From an uncultured Oscillibacter sp. (lineage in GTDB: Bacteria > Bacillota > Clostridia > Oscillospirales > Oscillospiraceae), in contig NZ_CANTJS010000011.1 in NCBI RefSeq assembly GCF_947654275.1, forward strand, positions 1-64,000: 64,000 bases of DNA, given 5' to 3'. Of the stretch, positions 19,445-28,380 are shown in pieces. The notes beneath the pieces are model-generated. The model was not told the DNA's origin. It saw only the letters and a list, made by a program, of their open reading frames with translations, and made no database searches. Made by a program: the position numbers and the translations under genes. Each line of letters starts with the position of its first letter. Position 1 is the stretch's first letter.

Positions 19445-20149
19445 TCATATGGCGGCTTTCCGGATGCGCTCCAGGGCCTGGCTTACCGCCGGGAGCTTCA
19501 GCACCGCCACGGTGACGGCCCCCTCCGCCAGCAGATAGCTGTAGTTATAAACAATGGGATAGAGGTCCCGCAGGGCCTGGGGGAAGTTCTCCGGCATATA
19601 GTCCATCCAGTAGAGGTAACCGCCGATGGAGTGAAACACGCCCCGGGCCAGCACAGCCGCCAGATAGCCCGCCGGGAGGCTGTTTTTCCCCTTCCGGAAC
19701 AGCCCCGCCAGCCCCAGCGCCGCGAAGGCCAGCACATAGTCGCAGCAGACCTGGAACAGGGACAGGAAATAGGGTTCCTGGAGGAATTGCAGGATGCCGT
19801 AGGCAAAGCCCACCAGAACGCCGGTCCTGACGCCGTACCAATGGGCAATCAGCACGATAAACAGCATGCTCATCAGGGTGACGGAACCGCCGTAGGGCAG
19901 TGTGAAGACCTTGATGTAGCTGGTCACATAGGCCAGAGCCAGAGCCATGGCGCAGTATGCCAGATGCTTGACGTCCCGTTTTTTTGCCCCCTGATTGTTT
20001 GCTCCCTGATTATTTGCCCCCTGGTTTTTTGCTCCCTGATTTTCCGCCAGGGCGAAGCCCGCCAGCAGGCAGAGAATCAGAATGCCCAGACACAGGGCGT
20101 AGCCCGCGGCGGTTAGGCCGCCCTCGCTGCTGACAAACAGGTTCCCCAT
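19445..20149 (-). CDS. thiT: Energy-coupled thiamine transporter ThiT
   Basis: ThiT-like membrane protein downstream of a TPP riboswitch. Confidence 0.88.
   Translation of the reverse strand: MGNLFVSSEGGLTAAGYALCLGILILCLLAGFALAENQGAKNQGANNQGANNQGAKKRDVKHLAYCAMALALAYVTSYIKVFTLPYGGSVTLMSMLFIVLIAHWYGVRTGVLVGFAYGILQFLQEPYFLSLFQVCCDYVLAFAALGLAGLFRKGKNSLPAGYLAAVLARGVFHSIGGYLYWMDYMPENFPQALRDLYPIVYNYSYLLAEGAVTVAVLKLPAVSQALERIRKAAI
19979..20045 (-). repeat. In-frame 15-bp tandem repeat in thiT (encodes NQGA(N/K))
   Basis: Protein NQGAKNQGANNQGANNQGAKK in the N-terminal region. Confidence 0.9.
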
Positions 20150-20204
20150 AGGAAACTCCTCCTTTGACCGGATCGCGGACCCGGGTCTGCCTGATGCGGG
20201 AAAC

Positions 20205-20229
20205 AAAAAACCTCCCGGGAACGGGAGGG
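20205..20229 (-). terminator. Riboswitch-controlled terminator upstream of thiT
   Basis: Minus strand CCTCCCG-ttc-CGGGAGGTTTTTTG. Confidence 0.8.
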
Positions 20230-20270
20230 CAGTCTCTGGACGCGCGGCGGCGCGCCGTGATCTGTGACGG

Positions 20271-20390
20271 CTCCCTACGTTGGCATTACCCAAATCAGGT
20301 TGCGGGTCGAAGCACTCCCGGCGCGGGGCTCTCTGAGCCTGCGCGGGTCCCTGCTTCCTCTCAGCCTGCCTGCGCAGGCTCCCCGGTTCA
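20271..20390 (-). promoter_or_regulatory. TPP (THI-box) riboswitch
   Basis: Minus strand GGGGAGCCTGCGCAGGCAGGCTGAGA ... ACCTGATTTGGGTAATGCCAACGTAGGGAG. Confidence 0.95.
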
Positions 20391-20691
20391 CGACCTTATA
20401 AAATTGATGGATTCATCATAGCACGGCTTCAGGCGGAATGCAAGCTTTTTCTGCCGGGGCCCGCGCATGCTCCGTCTGGAGATTTTTTGCAGGGGCCGGG
20501 CTCTGGTCCGGCCCGTTTTCCGGGAGATTGGCGCTTCCAAAAAACGGGGCGGGCCGGAGTCCGCCCCTGCGCATCATCTCACTGATGAAATGCGGGAAGG
20601 GACAAGCCCCCCTGCGCCGGGGGCTTGCGGTTGTATCGCCGGGTATGGTAAGATAAAACAACAGTACAGGAAACCGGGAACGGAGGGCGGC

Positions 20692-22695
20692 ATGAGAAAG
20701 CTTGTAAAACTACTGGTGGAAAACCGGACTTCCATTCCGGACTACACCGCTCAGCTCCACAGCGTCTTCGGTGACGCAGTCACCGTCCTGCCCTTTGACC
20801 TGGAGGGGTTCGACGCCGGGGCGGACGACGCCTGGAAGGAGGACGCTTTTCTGACCTCCGCCGCCTCTGCCGCCAGCTTTTCGGAACTGCGGCGGACCTG
20901 CCTCCGGGGCCGGGATCTGATTCCCATTGGATTGTGTCTCCAACGCAGGTCCCTGCTGGAGCTGAACGGCTGCCCCAGGGGGACCCGGGCGCTGCTGGTG
21001 AACGTCACCAGATTCATGGCCGAGGAGACCATCGCCCAGCTCTATCAGGCGGGCTACGGACACATCAGCTTCCTCCCCTGGTATCCCGGCTGCCGTTCCC
21101 CGGAGCTCCCCCTGGCGGTGACCCCCGGGGAACGGGGACTGGTGCCGGAGTTTGTGACCAGGTGCATTGATCTGGGGCCCCGGCAGATTGACATCGAGAC
21201 CATCGTGGAGCTGGCGGCCAAGCTCCGCTGCGAATATGTGCTGCGGACCCGCCATTTCTTCGACTTCTTCGAGAAGCAGCACAGCGGTTCCGCCGGGCTC
21301 TCCATTCTGGTCCGGGAAAATCTGCTGCTGGAACAGCGGCTCTCCACCCTGATTCAGATGTCCGACGCCCTGCCGGGGACGGGGCTTTTGGGCGTGGACG
21401 GACAGGGGGAGATTTTCGACTGCGGCTTTCAGGCAGCGGAGCTGCTGGGGACTTCCAGGGCCTTGCTGCTGGGGACGCCGGCGGAGGCCCTTCTGCCCGG
21501 CGAGGCTCTGGAGCGCTGTCGTACCCTGGGTTTGCCGGTCTCCTGCCGCTGTGGGACAGGGGAGATGTCCGCCCGCATTGTCCCTATCACCCAGGGTATG
21601 GAGTACCAGGGGGCCTATGTCGCCCTGACGGCCTCCGGCGGGGAGGAGGAGCCGTCTCCCGCCGGAGACGGCAGGGGCCACACGGCCAAGTACTGCTTTT
21701 CCGATATCTGCGGAGTCAGCCCGTCCATCACCCGGACGGTGGAGCTGGCCCGGAAAATGGCCCGGACGGATGCCTCTGTACTCATCACCGGGGAGAGCGG
21801 CACCGGCAAGGAGCTGTTTGCCCACGCCATTCACAGCAGTTCCGCCAGAGCCGGCAAGCCCTTCGTGGCCGTCAACTGCGCCGCCCTGCCGGACAGTCTG
21901 CTGGAAAGTGAGCTCTTCGGCTATGAGGAAGGGGCTTTTACCGGCGCGCGGAAGGGGGGCAAGGCGGGGCTTTTTGAGCTGGCCGACACCGGCACCATCT
22001 TCCTGGACGAGATCGAGGGCACGCCTCCCAGCACCCAGCTCAAGCTGCTGCGGGTGATTCAGGAGCGGGAGATTATGCGTGTGGGCGGCGACCGGGTCAT
22101 TCCCATTGACGTGCGGGTCATCAGCGCCTCCAATCAGAACCTGACGTCTCTGATGGAGGCCGGGCGGTTCCGCAGCGACCTCTTTTACCGCATCGGCACC
22201 CTGCCCCTGACCCTGCCGCCCCTCCGGCAGAGGCGGGAGGACATTCTGCTGATGCTGGAGGAATTCAAAAGCAGCCTGCGGCTGTCCTTCATGCTGACGG
22301 AGGAGGCCAAGGCGCTGCTGCTTCAGTACCACTGGCCCGGCAATATCCGGGAGCTGCGGAACTGCGCGGAATACCTGGGCTGTCAGGACCTGCCGGTGAT
22401 TGAGCCGGAAAACCTCCCCGTCTCCCTTCGCCGCCGGGAGCTTGGGACGGACCGGGATTCCGCCCGGAGTCTGCGGCGGGAGCTTCTGCGCCTGCTGGCC
22501 CTGGAGCCCCGGGGACGGAAGCAGCTCCGCCAGGCCCTGGAGCGGGCGGGCTTCTCCGCCTCCGAGGGCCGCCTCCGCCGGGAGCTGGAGGAGCTGAAGG
22601 CCCTGGGCTGGGTGGACTCCGGCACGGGCCGGGGCGGCTCCCGGCTGACGGAGGAGGGCCTGGGGGAATACCGGAAGCTCTGGGGAGAGCTTTGA
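20692..22695 (+). CDS. PrpR-type sigma-54-dependent transcriptional activator
   Basis: AAA+ domain with GESGTGKELFAHAIH, GAFTGA and GTIFLDEI; PrpR_N-like N-terminus. Confidence 0.9.
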   Translation: MRKLVKLLVENRTSIPDYTAQLHSVFGDAVTVLPFDLEGFDAGADDAWKEDAFLTSAASAASFSELRRTCLRGRDLIPIGLCLQRRSLLELNGCPRGTRALLVNVTRFMAEETIAQLYQAGYGHISFLPWYPGCRSPELPLAVTPGERGLVPEFVTRCIDLGPRQIDIETIVELAAKLRCEYVLRTRHFFDFFEKQHSGSAGLSILVRENLLLEQRLSTLIQMSDALPGTGLLGVDGQGEIFDCGFQAAELLGTSRALLLGTPAEALLPGEALERCRTLGLPVSCRCGTGEMSARIVPITQGMEYQGAYVALTASGGEEEPSPAGDGRGHTAKYCFSDICGVSPSITRTVELARKMARTDASVLITGESGTGKELFAHAIHSSSARAGKPFVAVNCAALPDSLLESELFGYEEGAFTGARKGGKAGLFELADTGTIFLDEIEGTPPSTQLKLLRVIQEREIMRVGGDRVIPIDVRVISASNQNLTSLMEAGRFRSDLFYRIGTLPLTLPPLRQRREDILLMLEEFKSSLRLSFMLTEEAKALLLQYHWPGNIRELRNCAEYLGCQDLPVIEPENLPVSLRRRELGTDRDSARSLRRELLRLLALEPRGRKQLRQALERAGFSASEGRLRRELEELKALGWVDSGTGRGGSRLTEEGLGEYRKLWGEL

Positions 22696-22714
22696 ATAGT
22701 TTAGAAAATTTGCA

Positions 22715-22745
22715 GAGGCTGCCGAACCGTCCGGTTGGCAGCCTC
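22715..22745. promoter_or_regulatory. Dyad upstream of the sigma-54 promoter (terminator or activator site)
   Basis: GAGGCTGCCGAACCG-tc-CGGTTGGCAGCCTC; second dyad AAACAGGCT...AGCCTGTTT at 22757-22786. Confidence 0.55.
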
Positions 22746-22845
22746 TAACAGGCTGTAAACAGGCTGCAACCTGTTTTAGCCTGTTTATTTTTTGCCCGTT
22801 TTTGGAAAAGCGTCCTGATTGCAGGACATACAGGGCCCGGCTGGG

Positions 22846-22862
22846 TTGGCATGACAGTTGCT
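22846..22862 (+). promoter_or_regulatory. Sigma-54 (-24/-12) promoter
   Basis: TTGGCATGACAGTTGCT versus consensus YTGGCACGNNNNTTGCW. Confidence 0.85.
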
Positions 22863-22923
22863 TTATAGTCTGCCGAAAGCATTCCCGAAAGGGATGTCAA
22901 CTATTTCAGGAGGGATTCGATTT

Positions 22924-24147
22924 ATGAGCAACATTGATTTTGACAGAGCGGGCTTTGATACAACGGCCATTCACGCCGGGGCCCGGCGGGACTCCGACTA
23001 CGGTGCCCTGGCCACCCCCATCTACCAGACATCCACCTTTACCTTCACCAGCGCCGGCCATGCCATGGGCGTGTTCAGCGGCGAGCTCCCGGGCTATGAC
23101 TACACCCGGGCCGGAAACCCCACCGTCCGGGTCTTCGAGGAGAAGATCGCCCGGCTGGAGGGGAGCGAGGACGCCGTGGCCGCCGCCTCCGGCATGGGGG
23201 CCATCAGCTCCGTACTGCTGGGCCTGCTGCGGGCGGGGGACCACGTGGTCTGCGGCGATACCGTGTATGGCTGCACAGACGTGGTCATGCGGGAAATTCT
23301 GCCCTCTCTGGGCGTTGACGCCTCCTTCGCGGACACCGCTGACGTCGCGGCGGTGGAGGCCGCCATCCGGCCCAACACGAAGATAATTTACTTCGAGACC
23401 CCCGCCAACCCCACCATGCACGTCACCGATATCGCCGCCGTGGCCGCGCTGAAGGAGAGGCACCCCGGCATCCGGGTGGTGGTGGACAACACCTTTGCCC
23501 CGCCTCCTATCCAGTACCCCCTGAAGCTGGGGGCCGACGTGGTGGTCCACTCCATCACCAAGTACATCAACGGCCACGGGGACGTCATCGGCGGCGTGGC
23601 GGCAGGCTCCAGAGAGGACATTGCCGAGATTCGGAGCCGGGCCATGGGCAAAATCTGCGGCGCGCCGCTGACGCCCTTCAGCGCCTATCTGGTGGTTCGG
23701 GGCATGAAGACCCTGGGGCTCCGGGTCCGCCGCCACTGCGAGAACGCCATGGCCGTGGCCCGGTATCTGGAGGCCTCCCCCTATGTAGAGAAGGTTTACT
23801 ATCCTGGCCTGGAGTCCATGGGGAAGGACCACGAGGTGGCTAAACGGCAGATGAACGGCCTGTATACCGGCATGATCTCCTTCGTGCTGAAGGACCAGAT
23901 TCACGGCATGTCCGCCTTTGACGCGGCGAAAAAGCTGATGGACAGCATGAAGATTCCCGCCATCGCCGTGTCCCTGGGAGATCCGGATACCCTGATTCAG
24001 CATCCCGCCTCCATGACCCACGTCAAGGTTCCAAGAGACGTGCGGGAGGCCGTGGGCATCACCGATGGTATGCTGAGATTTTCCGTGGGCCTGGAGGACG
24101 CGGAGGATCTGACCGCCGATTTTGACCAGGCCTTTGCCGCCCTCTGA
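22924..24147 (+). CDS. Cys/Met metabolism PLP enzyme, probably methionine gamma-lyase
   Basis: GYDYTRAGNPTVRVFEEKIARLEG; SITKYINGHGDVIGG PLP-lysine region. Confidence 0.85.
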   Translation: MSNIDFDRAGFDTTAIHAGARRDSDYGALATPIYQTSTFTFTSAGHAMGVFSGELPGYDYTRAGNPTVRVFEEKIARLEGSEDAVAAASGMGAISSVLLGLLRAGDHVVCGDTVYGCTDVVMREILPSLGVDASFADTADVAAVEAAIRPNTKIIYFETPANPTMHVTDIAAVAALKERHPGIRVVVDNTFAPPPIQYPLKLGADVVVHSITKYINGHGDVIGGVAAGSREDIAEIRSRAMGKICGAPLTPFSAYLVVRGMKTLGLRVRRHCENAMAVARYLEASPYVEKVYYPGLESMGKDHEVAKRQMNGLYTGMISFVLKDQIHGMSAFDAAKKLMDSMKIPAIAVSLGDPDTLIQHPASMTHVKVPRDVREAVGITDGMLRFSVGLEDAEDLTADFDQAFAAL

Positions 24148-24279
24148 CCAGAAGGCGTGGAGAAGAGAGCCCTTCAACGGCTTCATCCCGCCTTTTTTGA
24201 GCGGCCCGGCGGAAGAGCTGCGAATACATCCCTCCGGCCCCCGTATTTCCGGAACCTATGAGAAAAAGGAGAGACCATT

Positions 24280-25641
24280 ATGGTACAATCAAAGAAAGCC
24301 AACGGCCTTGCGCTGCTGCCCTTCGTACTGCTGCTGATCCTGTTCCTCGCGGGCTTCCCCATTGTCACCGCCACACTTTTTGCTGCGGTGATGTCCTTCT
24401 TCTACGGTAAGGGTAAAATTGTCGAAAAATTCGCCGTCTTCGCCAGGGGCGCAGGCAGCGAGGGCAATTTGACCATGCTGCTGATTTTCGCCCTCTCCGG
24501 CGCGTTCTCCAGCGTCGCCACCGCCATGGGCGGCCGGGACGCCGTGGTGAACCTGGGCCTGTCCCTGGTGCCGGTGCCCTTCCTGGTGGCGGGCTGCTTC
24601 ATCATTGCCATGCTCATGAGCACCGCCTGCGGCACCTCCATGGGCACCATTGCCGCCATCATCCCCATTGCCGTAGGCGTGGGCCAGAAGGCGGGACTGG
24701 ATATGATGATTCTGCTGGGGGCCGTGGTAGGCGGCGCCATGTTCGGTGACAACCTTTCCATGATTTCCGACACCACCATTGCCGCCGCCCGGGGCCAGGG
24801 GGTGGAGATGAAGGACAAATTCCGCCTGAACTTCCTCATTGCCCTGCCTGCGGCCCTGGTGACCCTGGTGCTGCTGTGCATCTTCGGCCGTCCCGACGCC
24901 AGCGCCACCATGGGCGATCTGACCTACAGCCTCATCAAGGTCATTCCCTACTTCCTGGTGCTGATTCTGGCGGTTACCGGCATGGACGTGATGCTAGTGA
25001 TGGCCCTGGGCATCGGCACGGCGGGCCTGGTGGGCGTTGTCACCGGCTCCTTTACGGTTATTGAGTACTCCGAGCACATCTGGTCCGGCATCAAGGACAT
25101 GGACCAGAGCTTCTATCTGGCGGTGCTGGTATCCGGCATGTCGGAGATTGTCAACGAGCAGGGAGGCATCCAGTGGCTGGTGGACAACATGCAAAAGATT
25201 ATGAAAAGCAACAAGACCGCCCAGTTCAGCATTGCCGGTCTGGTGGGTCTGGCGGATGCCGCCACCACCAACAACACGGTGGCTATTATCGTGGCCAACC
25301 CCATTGCCAAAGACGTCAGCCGGCAGTACAACATCGACCCCCGCCGGACGGCCTCTCTGCTGGACCTCTTCTCCTGCGTGGTTCAGGGTATCATCCCCCA
25401 CGGCGGACAGACCCTGCTGGCCTGCACCCTGGCAGCGGCCTACGGCATTACGGCCACGCCCATCACCGTCATTCCCTATCTGTGGTATCCCATGCTGCTG
25501 GGCGTTTTCGGCGTGATTTCCGTGTTCGTGCCCTATGCCGACGGGGCCTGCCGCAAGGACCCCTGGAACTGGGAGTATGACTGCCCCGCCTCCAAGGTGG
25601 AGGAGAGGAAGGCGATTCTGGCGGCGGAGCACGCCGGCTGA
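24280..25641 (+). CDS. NhaC-family Na+/H+ antiporter-like transporter
   Basis: Multi-TM; STACGTSMGTIAAIIPIAVG; GDNLSMISDTTIAA. Confidence 0.88.
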   Translation: MVQSKKANGLALLPFVLLLILFLAGFPIVTATLFAAVMSFFYGKGKIVEKFAVFARGAGSEGNLTMLLIFALSGAFSSVATAMGGRDAVVNLGLSLVPVPFLVAGCFIIAMLMSTACGTSMGTIAAIIPIAVGVGQKAGLDMMILLGAVVGGAMFGDNLSMISDTTIAAARGQGVEMKDKFRLNFLIALPAALVTLVLLCIFGRPDASATMGDLTYSLIKVIPYFLVLILAVTGMDVMLVMALGIGTAGLVGVVTGSFTVIEYSEHIWSGIKDMDQSFYLAVLVSGMSEIVNEQGGIQWLVDNMQKIMKSNKTAQFSIAGLVGLADAATTNNTVAIIVANPIAKDVSRQYNIDPRRTASLLDLFSCVVQGIIPHGGQTLLACTLAAAYGITATPITVIPYLWYPMLLGVFGVISVFVPYADGACRKDPWNWEYDCPASKVEERKAILAAEHAG

Positions 25642-25720
25642 GCGCCGGTCTGCTTCAAAACCGGCGGTTTTCCGCCGCTCTGCCGGGGAACACGGCTCCG
25701 GCTGACCCTGAATAACTGCA

Positions 25721-25759
25721 CCCCGCCGTTCCTGCCTGGGCAGGACCGGCGGGGTTTTT
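25721..25759. terminator. Rho-independent terminator between nhaC-like gene and sigK 3' end
   Basis: CCCCGCCGTTCCTGCC-tgg-GCAGGACCGGCGGGGTTTTT. Confidence 0.9.
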
Positions 25760-25771
25760 GCGGTGCGGGGC

Positions 25772-25872
25772 TCAAGAGGATTCCCGGACGCCACCGGCCT
25801 TGGGCGGCGGGCTGTCCTGAAGGGCCTCCCGGAGCTTTTCCAGGGCCCGTTTTTCGATGCGGGACACATAGC
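25772..25872 (-). pseudogene. sigK: sigK C-terminal fragment (split gene, part 3 of 3)
   Basis: Minus strand RYVSRIEKRALEKLREALQDSPPPKAGGVRESS*, sigma-70 region 4.2 end; continues the 35685 fragment. Confidence 0.93.
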
Positions 25873-25917
25873 GGCCCGGGTATTGTAAACGATGCGGTGT
25901 GTGATTTTGTGCCGGTT

Positions 25918-27492
25918 TTAGTCGGTTTCCAGCTGTTTGAATCGGAATTTGATGATGATTTGTTTATCCGTGGTCAGCTCCACCCGTTCGATGAGGCTGA
26001 CCAGCAGCTCCCGGTTGGCGGAGGCGGTTTCCAGGAACCGCTCCGTCAATTTCTTTGCCAGATCCATTTGCTCTGCCGGGGAGTAGTCCGGGTGGTCCAA
26101 CTGGTTGAGCCGCTGCTCTAGAGCGGTCCGGTCGGCCTTGACCTTGGCGTAGATGCGCTGGAAGTCGGCCTCGTCCAGGACGCCGCCCAGCTTATCCATG
26201 TAGACCTTGTCCAGGTGGGCGGTCAGGCTGTCGATTTTGGCTTTGAGGGAGTTGATCTCCTTTTCGTTGTCTGCCTCGGCAATGGCTTTGGCCACCGCCC
26301 TCTGTGCCTGGGGCAGAAGCTGGTCCGCTTGCAGATAGGCCCCGCAGACCTCCCGTACTTTTTCGACTACCGCTTGGGTGACGGTTTCCTCCTTGATGGT
26401 GTGGCTGGTACAGACCCCCGCCTTGGTGAACCGCTGGTAGGTCCGACAAACAAAGTACAGCCGGTCCTCCCCTGCCGCATTCTTGCGGTTCAGCACCGCC
26501 AGCGGATAGCCGCACTCGTGGCAAAAGATCAGTCCCTTGAGCAGAAAGTCGTAAGTGCGACTGCGTGTATGCTTCCGGCTGTTAACCAGTGCCCGCACCT
26601 TGTCGAAAGTTTCCCGGTCAATGATGGGTTCGTGGGTACCCTCCACAACGATCCAGTCCCGTCTGTCCTGCTTGATGCACTTCTTGGATTTGTAATTGAT
26701 CTTCCGAGTGCGGCCCTGCACCATGCTCCCGATATAGGTCTCATTTTGCAGCATATCGGAAATGCGTTCGCTGCTCCACAAGCCGGTGTAAGGGCCGGGA
26801 TTGGCTACAGGCAGTCCGGCGTAGGTGGCGGGGGTGGGGACTCCCTCGTTGTTCAGCTGGGCAGCGATTTGGCGGCAGCTTATTCCCTCCAAGGCCATGC
26901 CAAAAATACGCCGGACCATTGGGGCTACGTCCTCGTCAATGACAATCCTGTTCTTCTCTGTGGGGTGCATCTTATAGCCATAGACCGGCTTGCCACCGAT
27001 GAACAGGCCCTTGCGCTGCTTGTCGTGCTTGACGCTGGAAATCTTCTTGGAGATGTCCTTGGCGTACATATCGTTCATGATAGCGCGGAAGGGTGTGATG
27101 TCGTTGGCGGTGGAGTCCACCCCGGTGTCGATGCCGTCCAGTAGGGAGATGTAGCGTACCCGGTGCTCGGGGAAGTACCGCTCCATGTAGTGGCCGGTCA
27201 GGATGTAGTCACGACCCAGACGGCTCAGGTCCTTGGTAATGACCATGTTGACCTTCCGGGCCTCAATGTCGGCAATCATGCGCTGGAAATTCGGGCGGTC
27301 GAAGTTCGTACCGCTCCAGCCGTCATCGATGTATGTGTCATAAACGCTAAGCCGATGCTGCTGGACAAATTCATTGAGCAGGGATTGCTGGTTGTTGACG
27401 CTCTCGGATGGGCCCTCGTTCTCATCCTCCTTTGATAATCTGATGTATAATGCCGCATGGTAGTCCATGGGGTTGCTTATCTCTAAATACAT
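25918..27492 (-). CDS. Large serine recombinase of element A
   Basis: YIRLSKEDENEGPSESVNNQQ...MVITKDLSRLGRDY; zinc-ribbon CHECGYPL; coiled-coil; RBS GGAGG before ATG at 27492. Confidence 0.95.
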   Translation of the reverse strand: MYLEISNPMDYHAALYIRLSKEDENEGPSESVNNQQSLLNEFVQQHRLSVYDTYIDDGWSGTNFDRPNFQRMIADIEARKVNMVITKDLSRLGRDYILTGHYMERYFPEHRVRYISLLDGIDTGVDSTANDITPFRAIMNDMYAKDISKKISSVKHDKQRKGLFIGGKPVYGYKMHPTEKNRIVIDEDVAPMVRRIFGMALEGISCRQIAAQLNNEGVPTPATYAGLPVANPGPYTGLWSSERISDMLQNETYIGSMVQGRTRKINYKSKKCIKQDRRDWIVVEGTHEPIIDRETFDKVRALVNSRKHTRSRTYDFLLKGLIFCHECGYPLAVLNRKNAAGEDRLYFVCRTYQRFTKAGVCTSHTIKEETVTQAVVEKVREVCGAYLQADQLLPQAQRAVAKAIAEADNEKEINSLKAKIDSLTAHLDKVYMDKLGGVLDEADFQRIYAKVKADRTALEQRLNQLDHPDYSPAEQMDLAKKLTERFLETASANRELLVSLIERVELTTDKQIIIKFRFKQLETD

Positions 27493-27531
27493 ATCGTACC
27501 TCCAGAGATAAGCGGCCATTCATCGTATGTA

Positions 27532-27672
27532 TCATACAATATAGTCTGGGTGGTTTGCAACGTTGTGAAGCTCCTTTTTGAGAAAAAGTTCTAAGGAATT
27601 TAAGATGATTTGCTGGACATCCGGTGCATCTTTCGTACAGAGAGTGATCACAGTCAACTCTTGCGGTTTCAC
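27532..27672 (-). CDS. 46-aa small ORF immediately upstream of recombinase A
   Basis: GTG start with GGAGGTG RBS; MKPQELTVITLCTKDAPDVQQIILNSLELFLKKELHNVANHPDYIV*; absent from the ORF track. Confidence 0.6.
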   Translation of the reverse strand: MKPQELTVITLCTKDAPDVQQIILNSLELFLKKELHNVANHPDYIV

Positions 27673-27728
27673 GGAAACACCTCCTGATCTGAGATGTTAA
27701 ACTATATTCGCCGCCCCTGCGGAATAGC

Positions 27729-28115
27729 CTAAAGGTACGCCCGCAAATTCCTTTGCAGAGCAGTACAGTACTCGCGGAACAGTACCGGGTCAACCATGTG
27801 CTGAATGATTGCATAGGGCGGGAAGCACCTGTCCCATTCATACGCGGCATAAATCAAAGCCATCGTAGGGGTGTTTCCAACTTCATCTAAATTTTCTGCG
27901 ATTATTTGAAGAAATGCCTGCTGGTATCTGGCTGAAACTCTCTTCCGTGACACATAATGGATCAACGATCGTGCTCCGGCACGGGCATTTGCTTCGGCGG
28001 CATCCGAGGTCCAGGCACCGCGCTCCAAATCAATGCCGCTCAAACTGAGCGAATCAACAAAATCAGCGTGGTTCTCACGCAGAACCTTTTGGACCCTCAG
28101 TTCCATTAAATTCAT
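27729..28115 (-). CDS. Hypothetical protein
   Basis: Open frame with RBS-like AAAGGA upstream; same direction as recombinase A. Confidence 0.55.
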   Translation of the reverse strand: MNLMELRVQKVLRENHADFVDSLSLSGIDLERGAWTSDAAEANARAGARSLIHYVSRKRVSARYQQAFLQIIAENLDEVGNTPTMALIYAAYEWDRCFPPYAIIQHMVDPVLFREYCTALQRNLRAYL

Positions 28116-28380
28116 AAAATCATGTCCTTTCGTTAAGTTTTACTTGTATGAAAAAAGGCCCGCTCCTTGGAAGAGCAGACCTTTGAGAGCTATGCGTCGC
28201 AGCATATGGCTGATATTTTTTGTTTTTCCGTTTAGAAATATAATGAACGAGATGTATACACGCGACATCAGCAATTGTTTGCGCGTGTAACAAAGTTTTT
28301 GAAAAATTATTTTTGTGACTTTGGTGTAATAAACTTGATTTGTGAGCATAAATATGATATGCTTAACCTAAAAGAGGACG

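Noticed and set aside
26215-27144. Plus-strand ORF opposite recombinase A
   Set aside because: Antisense shadow of a strong recombinase gene
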